Assembly (NCBI GenBank): GCA_002339265.1
Contig: DDKG01000016.1
Span: 1-21,047, forward strand
Direction: 5' to 3'
Source of the DNA: Massilia sp. UBA2604
GTDB lineage: Bacteria; Pseudomonadota; Gammaproteobacteria; Burkholderiales; Burkholderiaceae_D
DNA length: 21,047 nucleotides
Part shown: piece after piece, positions 8,311 through 15,039 of the stretch
How positions within the stretch are numbered: position 1 is the first letter of the stretch
How the letters are laid out: every line of letters starts with the position of its first letter
Translations under genes and position numbers: made by a program
The notes under the pieces: generated by a model
The model's input: only the letters and a program-made list of their open reading frames with translations
The model's database searches: none
What the model was told of the DNA's origin: nothing

Positions 8311-8745
8311 CTACTCTTGTGCGCCCAATAGCACGCGCAGATTGCAGTCTTCCTGCCAGCTGCGACGCTCTTCGCTCGACTGCGCCAGGCGCGCCAGTTC
8401 TGCGTCGCTCTGTTCCGCCTGCGCCTGCACCAGGCGGTCGGCCACGCCGCCGTCCGGCACCATGGTGCCGAAGAAGGCGACGGTGTCGCCGCGCTGCAGC
8501 AGCAGGGTCGGGAAATTGTCGACGTCGAGGTCGCCCACGATGTCGGCCTGGTCTTCGATGTCGATCCAGACGAACTGCTTGTCCGGGTGGCGCAGGGCCA
8601 GGTCTTCGAAGGTGGCGCGGTAGGTCGCACAGGTGCCGCACCAGGCGGCGCACAGGCAGGCGACGGTCCAGCCGTCGCCCTGGACGGCGGCGGTGACGGT
8701 GTCGCGGGTGGTGGAATCGAGGGTCAGGCTCTGCATGTGCGGCAT
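8311..8745 (-). CDS. Thioredoxin family protein
   Basis: A 144-residue cytoplasmic protein with a thioredoxin fold: the redox motif WCGTC (active cysteines C36 and C39), the following helix, and the cis-proline loop NFPTLLL (P79). It probably reduces disulfides or passes electrons to a partner. The active-site dipeptide is Gly-Thr, unlike the Gly-Pro of classical thioredoxin, so its redox potential may differ. Two extra cysteines (C30, C32) precede the motif, and the protein extends about 35 residues beyond the usual fold, ending with a further cysteine (C134). I chose the ATG at 8745; an in-frame ATG at 8736 is equally possible. It is convergent with the molybdopterin enzyme gene and divergent from tsaB, so it stands alone. 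Confidence 0.87.
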   Translation of the reverse strand: MPHMQSLTLDSTTRDTVTAAVQGDGWTVACLCAAWCGTCATYRATFEDLALRHPDKQFVWIDIEDQADIVGDLDVDNFPTLLLQRGDTVAFFGTMVPDGGVADRLVQAQAEQSDAELARLAQSSEERRSWQEDCNLRVLLGAQE

Positions 8746-8835
8746 TGTACAGCGAGTTTCGGAAGATGTTGCAGCGCAGTGTTGCCCGCCATGGCGATTC
8801 GCCGCCTTGCCATGGAAGCCCTCGGGCCGAGAAGG

Positions 8836-8841
8836 TAAAAT
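8836..8841 (+). promoter_or_regulatory. Candidate -10 box directly before tsaB
   Basis: TAAAAT within GGTAAAATAGCGG is a -10 form common in betaproteobacteria; nearly the same context recurs before alr (13712-13720). It lies only 6 nt before the tsaB ATG, so transcription would start at or next to the start codon. No good -35 box is seen. Confidence 0.45.
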
Positions 8842-8847
8842 AGCGGA

Positions 8848-9570
8848 ATGCCTAACATCCTTGCTATCGAAACCTCGGCCGAGCTGGCGTCCTGCGCGCT
8901 GCTGGCCGGGGACAACGTCATCGTGCGCTCGACTCCCGGCGTGCGCAGCCACTCGCAATCGGTCCTGCCCATGGTGCAGGAATTGCTTAAAGAGGCCGGC
9001 ATCGCCCTGGCCGACTGCGACGCCATCGCCTTCGGCGCCGGCCCTGGCTCCTTTACCGGCGTGCGCACCGCCTGCGGCGTGGCCCAGGGCCTGGCCTACG
9101 GCGCCAGGCTGCCGGTGCTGCCGCTGGTGACGCTCGAGGCAATGGCCGAGGCCTGCCGCGCCGCGACCGGCACCGATGAGGTGCTGGCTGTGCTCGACGC
9201 GCGCATGGGCGAGGTGTACTGGGCCCAGTACCGCTTCGACGACGGCAAGTGGGTCGAAGTAGTGGCGCCGGCGCTGTCGGCGCCGCAGGACGTGGCGCCG
9301 CGCGCGGCAGAGGGTCTGCGGGCCTGCGGCAATGGGTTCGCCGAGTATGCCGACGCCTTCGCCGGCATGCCATTCGCGCAGGGCGCCTTGCCGGACATCG
9401 TGCCGCATGCGCGCGAGATGGCGCTGCTGGCGCGCGGCGCGCTGGCGGCCGGGCAGGGCGTGCCCGCGGCCCAGGCCCAGCCGCTCTACCTGCGCAACAA
9501 GGTCGCCTACACCAGCGCCGAGCGCCTGGCCATCAACCAGACCAATGCGGCGGCCAAGGCTGGCGCATGA
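8848..9570 (+). CDS. tsaB: tRNA threonylcarbamoyladenosine biosynthesis protein TsaB
   Basis: A 240-residue protein of the ASKHA fold. With TsaD and TsaE it transfers the threonylcarbamoyl group to A37 of tRNAs that read ANN codons; TsaB is the non-catalytic scaffold that dimerises with TsaD. Seen in the sequence: the N-terminal strand ILAIETSAE, a histidine-serine pair after RSTPGVRSHSQ, and the diagnostic FGAGPGSFTGVR near residues 64-75. Length is normal for the family. The start is supported by alignment of MPNILAIETS with known family openings, although no Shine-Dalgarno sequence is present. The stop overlaps the rimI start (ATGA, 9567-9570). The tsaB-rimI order is a known conserved pairing. 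Confidence 0.95.
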   Translation: MPNILAIETSAELASCALLAGDNVIVRSTPGVRSHSQSVLPMVQELLKEAGIALADCDAIAFGAGPGSFTGVRTACGVAQGLAYGARLPVLPLVTLEAMAEACRAATGTDEVLAVLDARMGEVYWAQYRFDDGKWVEVVAPALSAPQDVAPRAAEGLRACGNGFAEYADAFAGMPFAQGALPDIVPHAREMALLARGALAAGQGVPAAQAQPLYLRNKVAYTSAERLAINQTNAAAKAGA

Positions 9571-10034
9571 AGGAACTGGAAGGCACCGGCTTGCACCTGG
9601 TCCCGATGACGGCGGCCGACGTGGACGAGGTATGGGCGCTCGAATGCAGCGTCTTTCCCTATCCCTGGAGCCGCGGTAACTTCGTCGACGCCGTGGCCAG
9701 CGGCTATGATTGCTGGACCTTGCGTGACGTCGGCGGGGAGCTGGCCGGTTATTATCTGTTGATGTACGCGCTCGACGAGGCGCACCTGCTCGACGTCGCG
9801 CTGGCCGGCAAGCGCCAGCGCCAAGGCCTGGGCCGGCGCCTGCTCGACGAGCTCGCGGAGCGTGCGCGCAGCCAGGGCATGACGTCGATCCTGCTCGAGG
9901 TGCGGCCGTCGAACGAACGCGCGCTGGACGTGTATCGGCGCCATGGCTATGTCCACATCGGCCGTCGCAAGGGGTATTACCCCGCCGGCGCGGCGGGCCG
10001 CGAGGATGCGATCGTGATGAGGCTGGATTTATGA
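9567..10034 (+). CDS. rimI: Ribosomal protein S18-alanine N-acetyltransferase RimI
   Basis: A 155-residue GNAT acetyltransferase expected to acetylate the N-terminal alanine of ribosomal protein S18 using acetyl-CoA. The acetyl-CoA loop RQRQGLG is at residues 83-89 (R/Q-x2-G-x-G pattern). The LLEVRPSNERALDVYRRHGY segment (109-128) carries the conserved glutamate (E111), asparagine (N116) and catalytic-type tyrosine (Y123). Length fits the family. It is translationally coupled at both ends: ATGA overlaps with tsaB upstream and with the glycosylase gene downstream (10031-10034). Confidence 0.93.
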   Translation: MKELEGTGLHLVPMTAADVDEVWALECSVFPYPWSRGNFVDAVASGYDCWTLRDVGGELAGYYLLMYALDEAHLLDVALAGKRQRQGLGRRLLDELAERARSQGMTSILLEVRPSNERALDVYRRHGYVHIGRRKGYYPAGAAGREDAIVMRLDL

Positions 10035-10942
10035 AGAACGTGAGCCAGCGCGACGCGCTGTTCCTGGCCGAGATGGGCATCGGCCCGCTGTGGCAGCTGC
10101 GCGATGTGCCGGCGGCCGAGGCGGATGTGGTGGCCGAAGCGACCGTGGTCGAGGCGGCGCCGGAAGCTGCCCCACCCGCGGTGGCGCCCGAAGTGCGGCC
10201 GGTTGCCGCGCCTGCAGCGGAAGCTGCACCCGAACCTGCTCAGGAACCTGCGCCGGCTGCGCGCGTCCATACGCCGTTGTCCGCGCCGCCTTACCGCAAT
10301 CCGCCGCCGGTGGAAGACGAATCGGCCTGGGACGACAGCGCCGTGCCCGAACCGGCGGCGCCCGACGTCGCCAATATGGACTGGGCCGGGCTGCGCCAGG
10401 CGATCGCCGCTTGCAAGGATTGCGCCTGCGGCGCAGGCCGCAAGCCGGTGTACGGCGCCGGCCCGCGCCAGGCGCGCTGGCTGATCGTTGCCGGCACCCC
10501 GAGCGCGCTCGACGACGAGGCTGGCCAGCCGCTCACGGGTGACGCCGGCAAGCTGCTGGATAATATGCTGCACGCGGTCGGGTTGTCGCGCGAGCGCGAT
10601 GTCCACGTCACGCCGCTGGTCAAGTGCCGGCCGCTGAACGCGAAGGGCGGCGACCGCGCGCCGACTCCCGGCGAGATCGCCGCCTGCCGTCCCTTCGTCG
10701 AACGCGAGCTGGCGCTCACCCAGCCCTCGGCGGTGCTGACCCTGGGCCAGGTCGCGACCAACGGCCTGCTGGGCCGCGCGTTGCAGGAACCGCTGGCCGG
10801 CGCGCGCGGCGAGGTTCATCGCCTGAACGACGTGCCGCTGGTGGCGACCCTGCATCCGGGCGAACTGCTGCTGCGCGGCGAAAACAAGGCGCTGGCCTGG
10901 GCCGACCTGTGCCGGGCACGCTCCCTTGAGCCACGCGACTGA
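10031..10942 (+). CDS. Uracil-DNA glycosylase superfamily protein, family 4-like, motif-divergent
   Basis: A 303-residue protein. Residues 1-25 are followed by a low-complexity Ala/Pro/Glu linker (about 26-110), then a glycosylase-fold domain (about 115-295). Four cysteines fit the family 4 iron-sulfur site: C128-x2-C131, C199 in VKCRP and C219 in AACRPF. A fifth cysteine, C133, follows directly. The GKLLDNML helix and the TLGQVAT segment also match the family. However, the usual first motif GE-x-PG reads GTPS (155-158), the downstream PFVG reads PLTG, and the second motif HPS reads HPG (275-277). The glutamate of motif 1 and the phenylalanine that stacks on uracil are therefore both replaced. 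It may act on another lesion or not be a glycosylase at all. It lies in the tsaB-rimI operon by ATGA overlap and overlaps the next gene by 17 nt. Confidence 0.82.
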   Translation: MKNVSQRDALFLAEMGIGPLWQLRDVPAAEADVVAEATVVEAAPEAAPPAVAPEVRPVAAPAAEAAPEPAQEPAPAARVHTPLSAPPYRNPPPVEDESAWDDSAVPEPAAPDVANMDWAGLRQAIAACKDCACGAGRKPVYGAGPRQARWLIVAGTPSALDDEAGQPLTGDAGKLLDNMLHAVGLSRERDVHVTPLVKCRPLNAKGGDRAPTPGEIAACRPFVERELALTQPSAVLTLGQVATNGLLGRALQEPLAGARGEVHRLNDVPLVATLHPGELLLRGENKALAWADLCRARSLEPRD

Positions 10943-11879
10943 TACCTACCAGGCGACCTTCCACCGCCGCTGGGGCCACCTGCGGCGGGCGCCGGTGCGC
11001 GCGCTGGCCTGGCTGCTCGATTCGCCCGACCTGCTGGACGTGGATGCGCCGGCGTGGGCGGGTCGCATCGCCGCGCTCGGCCCGGTCACGCCGGACGTCG
11101 CCGACTGGCTAGCGCAACTCGACCAGGATCCCGCCCGGCTCGAGGCAGCACTGGGCGGCAAGACCTATACCCGGCTCGGGCTGTACGCCGAAAAGCTGAT
11201 GGCCTTTTATTTCGCCGAGCAGGGCCGCCTGGTGCGCCACGGCCTGCAGGTGCGCGCCGCCCGCAACGACACGATCGGCGAATTCGATTTCCTGCTCGCG
11301 CGCGGACCGGATGCGCTGACCCACATCGAATTCGCCACCAAGTTCTACCTGCTCGACGGCGGCGGATCGAACGAATTCGATGCCCTGGTCGGCCCCAACC
11401 TGGCCGACAGCCTGGGCGTCAAGATGCGCAAGGTATTCGAGCGCCAGCTCGCGCTGGGAGAGCACCCTGCGGCGCAGGCGCTGCTGCCGCTCCCCGTGAC
11501 CGAGGCCCAGGCCCTGGTCAAGGGCTGGCTGTTCTACCCATCCGGCAGCTGGCCGGCGATGCAGGGCATCACAGCCGCCCACTGCCGCGGCTTCTGGTGC
11601 CCGCTCGACGAGTTGGACGCTGTTGCCGGCGAGGATTTCCTGATCCTGCCCAAGCTGGAATGGCTGGCGCCATTCCGCGGCCAACCGACGGACCGGCTGC
11701 TGACCCGCGCCCAGCTCAGCGCCACCCTGGCACAGACCTTCGACACATCCAGCACGCCCGTAATGGTCGCAATCCTGCGCCGCCAGGACGATCTCACCGA
11801 AGAAGTCGAACGCGGCTTCATCGTCCCCAACGACTGGCGCACCCGCGCCGCCCAGGTACGCATGGTGAAATCCCTCTAA
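10926..11879 (+). CDS. DUF1853 family protein, nuclease-like residue pattern
   Basis: A 317-residue protein that I recognise as DUF1853 from LGLYAEKLMAFYFAEQ, the IGEFDFLL strand, HIEFATKFYL and the later GWLFYP segment. The family has no established function that I know of. The spacing of E89 (helix), D121, E135 and K139 resembles the E...D...E...K arrangement of PD-(D/E)XK nucleases, although the last pair is E-x3-K instead of E-x-K; a nuclease role is an inference. No ATG is available near the N-terminus. The best start is TTG at 10926, giving SHATDTYQ next, inside the last codons of the glycosylase gene. The 17-nt overlap makes co-expression with the glycosylase very likely. The stop lies 11 nt before the inverted-repeat element at 11891. 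Confidence 0.8.
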   Translation: MSHATDTYQATFHRRWGHLRRAPVRALAWLLDSPDLLDVDAPAWAGRIAALGPVTPDVADWLAQLDQDPARLEAALGGKTYTRLGLYAEKLMAFYFAEQGRLVRHGLQVRAARNDTIGEFDFLLARGPDALTHIEFATKFYLLDGGGSNEFDALVGPNLADSLGVKMRKVFERQLALGEHPAAQALLPLPVTEAQALVKGWLFYPSGSWPAMQGITAAHCRGFWCPLDELDAVAGEDFLILPKLEWLAPFRGQPTDRLLTRAQLSATLAQTFDTSSTPVMVAILRRQDDLTEEVERGFIVPNDWRTRAAQVRMVKSL

Positions 11880-11890
11880 CCCTCCCCATG

Positions 11891-12334
11891 AGGGTCAGTG
11901 TCGAATTGTTTGACAACATTTCGGAGTTGCCGGTAATTCGCTCCCGAGTCGTGCCTTCGCTCGTAGCCAACTCGACCGTCAGCAATGAGGGTCGGAGTCG
12001 AATTGTTTGACAACTCTAAGGAATTGCCCAATAAATCGACTCCGACCCTCATTATTTTTTTGCTGGTTGGATCCGTTTAAGTGGAGATGGGGCAACGAAT
12101 ACGGAAGATGCTGAACCGTAGTGGAATGCGCTGAACAGGCACTGCCTCGATGCCCTAAATTTCGTTGCAAAACAATTAGGGTCAGAGTCGATTTATCGAG
12201 CAATTTCCCACTTTAGTTGGAAATTGGGGACAGAGTGCGCTGTTCGAGCAAGTGCTTACGGTTATTGACCGCCATGCTCGCGCACCGGGCAATGGCTAGC
12301 CCGAAACGTTGTCAAACAATTCGACACTGACCCT
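11891..12334. repeat. MITE-like region bounded by 34-bp inverted repeats
   Basis: Positions 11891-11924 and 12301-12334 are inverted copies matching at 33 of 34 bases. Related copies of the same core (GGGTC-x-GAGTCGA or GGGTCAGTGTCGA) occur inside at 11988-12001, inverted at 12036-12050 and at 12177-12191. The region is AT-richer than its neighbours and has no credible gene. I see no target-site duplication. It sits exactly between the 3' ends of two convergent genes. The most likely reading is a non-autonomous mobile element or a cluster of REP-type palindromes moved by a transposase encoded elsewhere. The internal 225-nt minus-strand frame (11979-12203) is built from the repeats and is not a gene. 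Confidence 0.65.
11984..12061 (+). terminator. Long perfect hairpin with T tract, likely terminator
   Basis: Arms at 11984-12001 and 12036-12053 pair perfectly over 18 bp around a 34-nt loop. One base later comes a run of seven T (12055-12061). On the plus strand this has the form of an intrinsic terminator, placed 105 nt after the DUF1853 stop, so it could end the tsaB operon transcript. The loop is longer than usual. Confidence 0.5.
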
Positions 12335-12359
12335 AAAGGGAGCCCTTGGGGGTCAGTGT
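12324..12359. repeat. Palindrome overlapping the lplT stop codon
   Basis: ACACTGACCC at 12324-12333 is the exact inverse of GGGTCAGTGT at 12350-12359, with AAGGGAGCCCTT in between. The right arm contains the lplT stop codon (12353-12355). It is another copy of the repeat core found across 11891-12334, and on the minus strand it could form the end of the lplT transcript. Confidence 0.55.
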
Positions 12360-13612
12360 TTGCCTTCGCCGATCAGGCCGAGGGAATCGTGTTCGCGCTG
12401 GTTGAGGGTGTGGCGGCGCTGGATCAGGAGCATGATGCCGGCCACCGACAGGCCGAAGATGACGATGATGATGTTCAGGTCCAGGTTCAGCGTGATCATG
12501 ATCGCATAGGCGGCCAGCATCACCAGGATCGACAGGTTCTCGTTGAAGTTCTGCACCGCGATCGAGTGGCCCGCGCTCATCAGGACGTGGCCGCGGTGCT
12601 GCAGCAGCGCGTTCATCGGCACCACGAAGAAGCCCGACAGGAAACCGATCAGGGCCAGCAGCGGGTAGGCCACCGACACCGTCGTCACGAACACCATGCT
12701 GGTCACCACCAGGCCCATGATGATGCCCATCGGGATGACGGTCAGCGACTTGCGCAGCGGGATCATGCGCGCCGCCATCGCCGCGCCCAGCGCCACGCCG
12801 ATCGCGACCACGCCGATCAGGTTGGTGGCTTTGTCCAGCGGCATGCCGAGCGAGCGCTCGGCCCATTTCAGCACGATGAATTGCAGCGTGGCGCCGGCGC
12901 CCCAGAACAGGGTCGTCACCGCCAGCGAAATCTGGCCCAGCTTGTCGCGCCACAGGGTGGCCGAGCAATTGGCGAAATCGGCGATCAGCTTGGCCGGGTT
13001 GCGTTCCTGGTGTTCGTAGCGGGCGCCGGTGTCCGGAATGCGCAGGTTGAACAAGGCTGCCAGGATATAGATGCCGACCACCACCGCCATCGCGGCTTCG
13101 GCCCCGGTCGTGATACCCATGCCCGCGAAGGCGTCGAACGACAGCAGGAACGCGGTGCCGCGCTCGCTCACCAGCGTGCCGCCGAGCACGGTGCCGAGGA
13201 TGATCGACATCACGGTCAGCCCCTCGATCCAGCCATTGGCGGGCACGAGTTTCTCGGGTGGCAGCAGTTCCGTCAGGATGCCGTACTTGGCGGGCGAGTA
13301 CACGGCGGCGCCGAAGCCGACCACGGCGTACGACAGTAAGGGGTGAATGGTGAAGAACATCAATGCGCAGCCGACCACCTTGATGATGTTCGCGATGAAC
13401 ATCACGCGTCCTTTGGGCAGCGCATCGGCGAAGGCGCCCACGAAAGCGGCGAGCAAGACGTAGAACAGCACGAATGACAGCTTCAGCAACGGAGTCAGCG
13501 ATGCCGGGGCGTCCATTGCGACGAGCAGGCTGATCGCGACAAACAGGAGCGCGTTATCCGCCAGCGACGAGAAGAACTGCGCCGCCATGATGGTATAGAA
13601 ACCACGGTTCAT
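12353..13612 (-). CDS. lplT: Lysophospholipid transporter LplT (MFS)
   Basis: A 419-residue inner-membrane protein of the major facilitator superfamily with about 12 hydrophobic segments. In E. coli LplT flips lysophospholipids into the cytoplasm, where Aas re-acylates them. Diagnostic features are the opening MAAQFFSSLADNALLF, the AFADALPKGRVMFIAN loop between helices 2 and 3, and GFGAAVYSPAKYGILTELLP. The sequence is a little longer than the 397-residue E. coli protein. The start at 13612 (MNRGFYTIMAAQ) matches the family; an in-frame ATG further upstream would add an unlikely basic leader. The partner acyltransferase Aas is not next door. The last codons (GEGKH) and stop lie in a repeat copy, so the C-terminal end may have been set by repeat insertion. 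It is divergent from alr. Confidence 0.92.
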   Translation of the reverse strand: MNRGFYTIMAAQFFSSLADNALLFVAISLLVAMDAPASLTPLLKLSFVLFYVLLAAFVGAFADALPKGRVMFIANIIKVVGCALMFFTIHPLLSYAVVGFGAAVYSPAKYGILTELLPPEKLVPANGWIEGLTVMSIILGTVLGGTLVSERGTAFLLSFDAFAGMGITTGAEAAMAVVVGIYILAALFNLRIPDTGARYEHQERNPAKLIADFANCSATLWRDKLGQISLAVTTLFWGAGATLQFIVLKWAERSLGMPLDKATNLIGVVAIGVALGAAMAARMIPLRKSLTVIPMGIIMGLVVTSMVFVTTVSVAYPLLALIGFLSGFFVVPMNALLQHRGHVLMSAGHSIAVQNFNENLSILVMLAAYAIMITLNLDLNIIIVIFGLSVAGIMLLIQRRHTLNQREHDSLGLIGEGKH

Positions 13613-13642
13613 TCGATAATTCACAAATCTGGTCCGGGTTGC

Positions 13643-13648
13643 TTTATA
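13643..13648 (-). promoter_or_regulatory. Candidate -10 box for lplT
   Basis: On the minus strand this reads TATAAA, 30 nt before the lplT ATG. A weak TTCGCC lies 17 nt upstream (13666-13671) as a possible -35. The distance gives a leader of about 25 nt. Confidence 0.4.
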
Positions 13649-13713
13649 CCATGAATGCATAGACAGGCGAAACGGGAAACGCGGCCACGGAGGCGGCGCG
13701 CGGCCCGCTCCGG

Positions 13714-13719
13714 TAAAAT
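13714..13719 (+). promoter_or_regulatory. Candidate -10 box for alr
   Basis: TAAAAT in the context GGTAAAATAGG, the same form as before tsaB, lies 52 nt upstream of the alr ATG. A second AT-rich patch (TTGACGTTTTATACC, 13726-13740) lies just downstream but does not give a better spaced promoter. Confidence 0.4.
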
Positions 13720-13771
13720 AGGCACTTGACGTTTTATACCGGATTCCCTCCGTTTTTCTTAAAAGATTGCC

Positions 13772-14878
13772 ATGCCGCGTCCGCTCTTTGCCACCATCCA
13801 CCTCGATTCCATGCAACACAATCTGGCCCAGGCGCGTACCTGCGCGCCGCTGGCGAAGATCTGGGCCGTCGTAAAAGCCGATGCCTACGGCCACGGCCTG
13901 GAACGCGCGATGCGCGGCTTCGCGACCGCCGACGGCCTGGCGCTGGTCGAGCTTGAAAGCGCGATCCGCCTGCGCGAACTCGGCTGGATCAAGCCGATTC
14001 TTTTATTAGAGGGATTCTTCGAAGCGGCCGATATCCCCATGCTGGCCGAGCACAATATCTCCACCGCGGTGCACAGCATCGAGCAAGTCAAGCTGCTCGA
14101 ATACACCCAGCTGTACCGCCCGATCGACGTCTACCTCAAGATGAACACCGGGATGAACCGCCTGGGCTTTCCGCCCGCGGAGTACGCCGCCGCCTACCAG
14201 CGCCTGCGCGCGATCCGCGACGTGCGCTCGATTACCCACATGACCCATTTCGCCAATGCCGACGAACTGGAGCATCCGCGCCTGACGATCGCCGAGCAGG
14301 TGCGGCGCTTCCGCGAAGGGGCGGCCGACCTGGCCGGCGAGCGCAGCCTGTCGAATTCGGGCGGCGTGCTGCACCAGGCCGAACTCGCCGACCAGCTGTC
14401 GAACGACTGGGTCCGCCCCGGCATCATGCTGTACGGCGGCACGCCGGGCGGGCGCAGCGCCCAGGATTTCGGCCTGCGGCCCACCATGACCCTGCGCTCG
14501 GAAATCATCGGCATCCAGCACATCGGGCAGGGCGATACGGTCGGCTACGGCAGCCGCTTCGAGGCCGAAGGCCCGATGACGATCGGCGTGGTGGCCTGCG
14601 GCTACGCTGACGGCTACCCGCGCAGCGCGCCGCACGGCACGCCGGTGATCGTCGACGGCGTGCGCACCACCCTGGTCGGCCGGGTCTCGATGGACATGAT
14701 GACGGTCGACCTGACGCCTGTCGCCAACGCCCGCATCGGCAGCAAGGTCACCCTGTGGGGCGATGGACTGCCAATCGACGACGTGGCCCAGGCCGCCGGC
14801 ACCATCGGCTATGAGCTGATGTGCGCGCTGGCGCCGCGCGTGCGCGTGACCGAAGGTCGATTGGGAACGGACGGATAA
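13772..14878 (+). CDS. alr: Alanine racemase
   Basis: A 368-residue PLP enzyme that interconverts L- and D-alanine, supplying D-Ala for peptidoglycan. The PLP lysine is K35 in AVVKADAYGHG. The segment MNTGMNRLGF and the second catalytic region CGYADGYPR (tyrosine at about 278, acting from the partner subunit in the dimer) are present, followed by the C-terminal beta domain with GRVSMDMMTVDLT. Length is normal. The ATG at 13772 follows a short A-rich AAAAG patch and matches the family opening. It is divergent from lplT, with a 159-nt region between. Downstream, paired REP-like hairpins separate it from radA. Confidence 0.96.
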   Translation: MPRPLFATIHLDSMQHNLAQARTCAPLAKIWAVVKADAYGHGLERAMRGFATADGLALVELESAIRLRELGWIKPILLLEGFFEAADIPMLAEHNISTAVHSIEQVKLLEYTQLYRPIDVYLKMNTGMNRLGFPPAEYAAAYQRLRAIRDVRSITHMTHFANADELEHPRLTIAEQVRRFREGAADLAGERSLSNSGGVLHQAELADQLSNDWVRPGIMLYGGTPGGRSAQDFGLRPTMTLRSEIIGIQHIGQGDTVGYGSRFEAEGPMTIGVVACGYADGYPRSAPHGTPVIVDGVRTTLVGRVSMDMMTVDLTPVANARIGSKVTLWGDGLPIDDVAQAAGTIGYELMCALAPRVRVTEGRLGTDG

Positions 14879-14885
14879 TGTTGTT

Positions 14886-14986
14886 GTAGGGTGGACGGGT
14901 TCCCCGTCCACGCGGTCAAACAGAGCACGCGTTCCGGTCTTTCTGACGGTTGCTGGACGCGTGGACGGCAAGCCGTCCACCCTACG
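14886..14986. repeat. Pair of REP-like hairpins in inverted orientation
   Basis: The first copy (14886-14914) begins GTAGGGTGGACGG and folds on itself (14891-14899 with 14903-14911). The second (14958-14986) is its inverse, ends CCGTCCACCCTAC and folds on itself (14961-14968 with 14973-14980). The two copies can also pair with each other across a 43-nt spacer. This is the layout of a bacterial interspersed mosaic element, a REP pair. It lies 8 nt after the alr stop and may stabilise or end the alr transcript. Confidence 0.7.
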
Positions 14987-15039
14987 CCAACGCCGGCGCC
15001 GCGATTGAAAGCAGGCGCCCTCACCACCATATACAAGCA

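Noticed and set aside
8236..8311. Missing small subunit gene of the molybdopterin hydroxylase hidden in the gap
   Set aside because: The gap is only 74 nt and contains just two hairpins; no [2Fe-2S] cysteine pattern is found on either strand.
11979..12203. 74-codon minus-strand frame
   Set aside because: It lies wholly inside the repeat region and is made of the repeat copies read as codons.
11880..12352. Degenerate insertion sequence with a transposase
   Set aside because: The inverted repeats are clear, but no frame shows transposase motifs, so only a non-autonomous element can be claimed.
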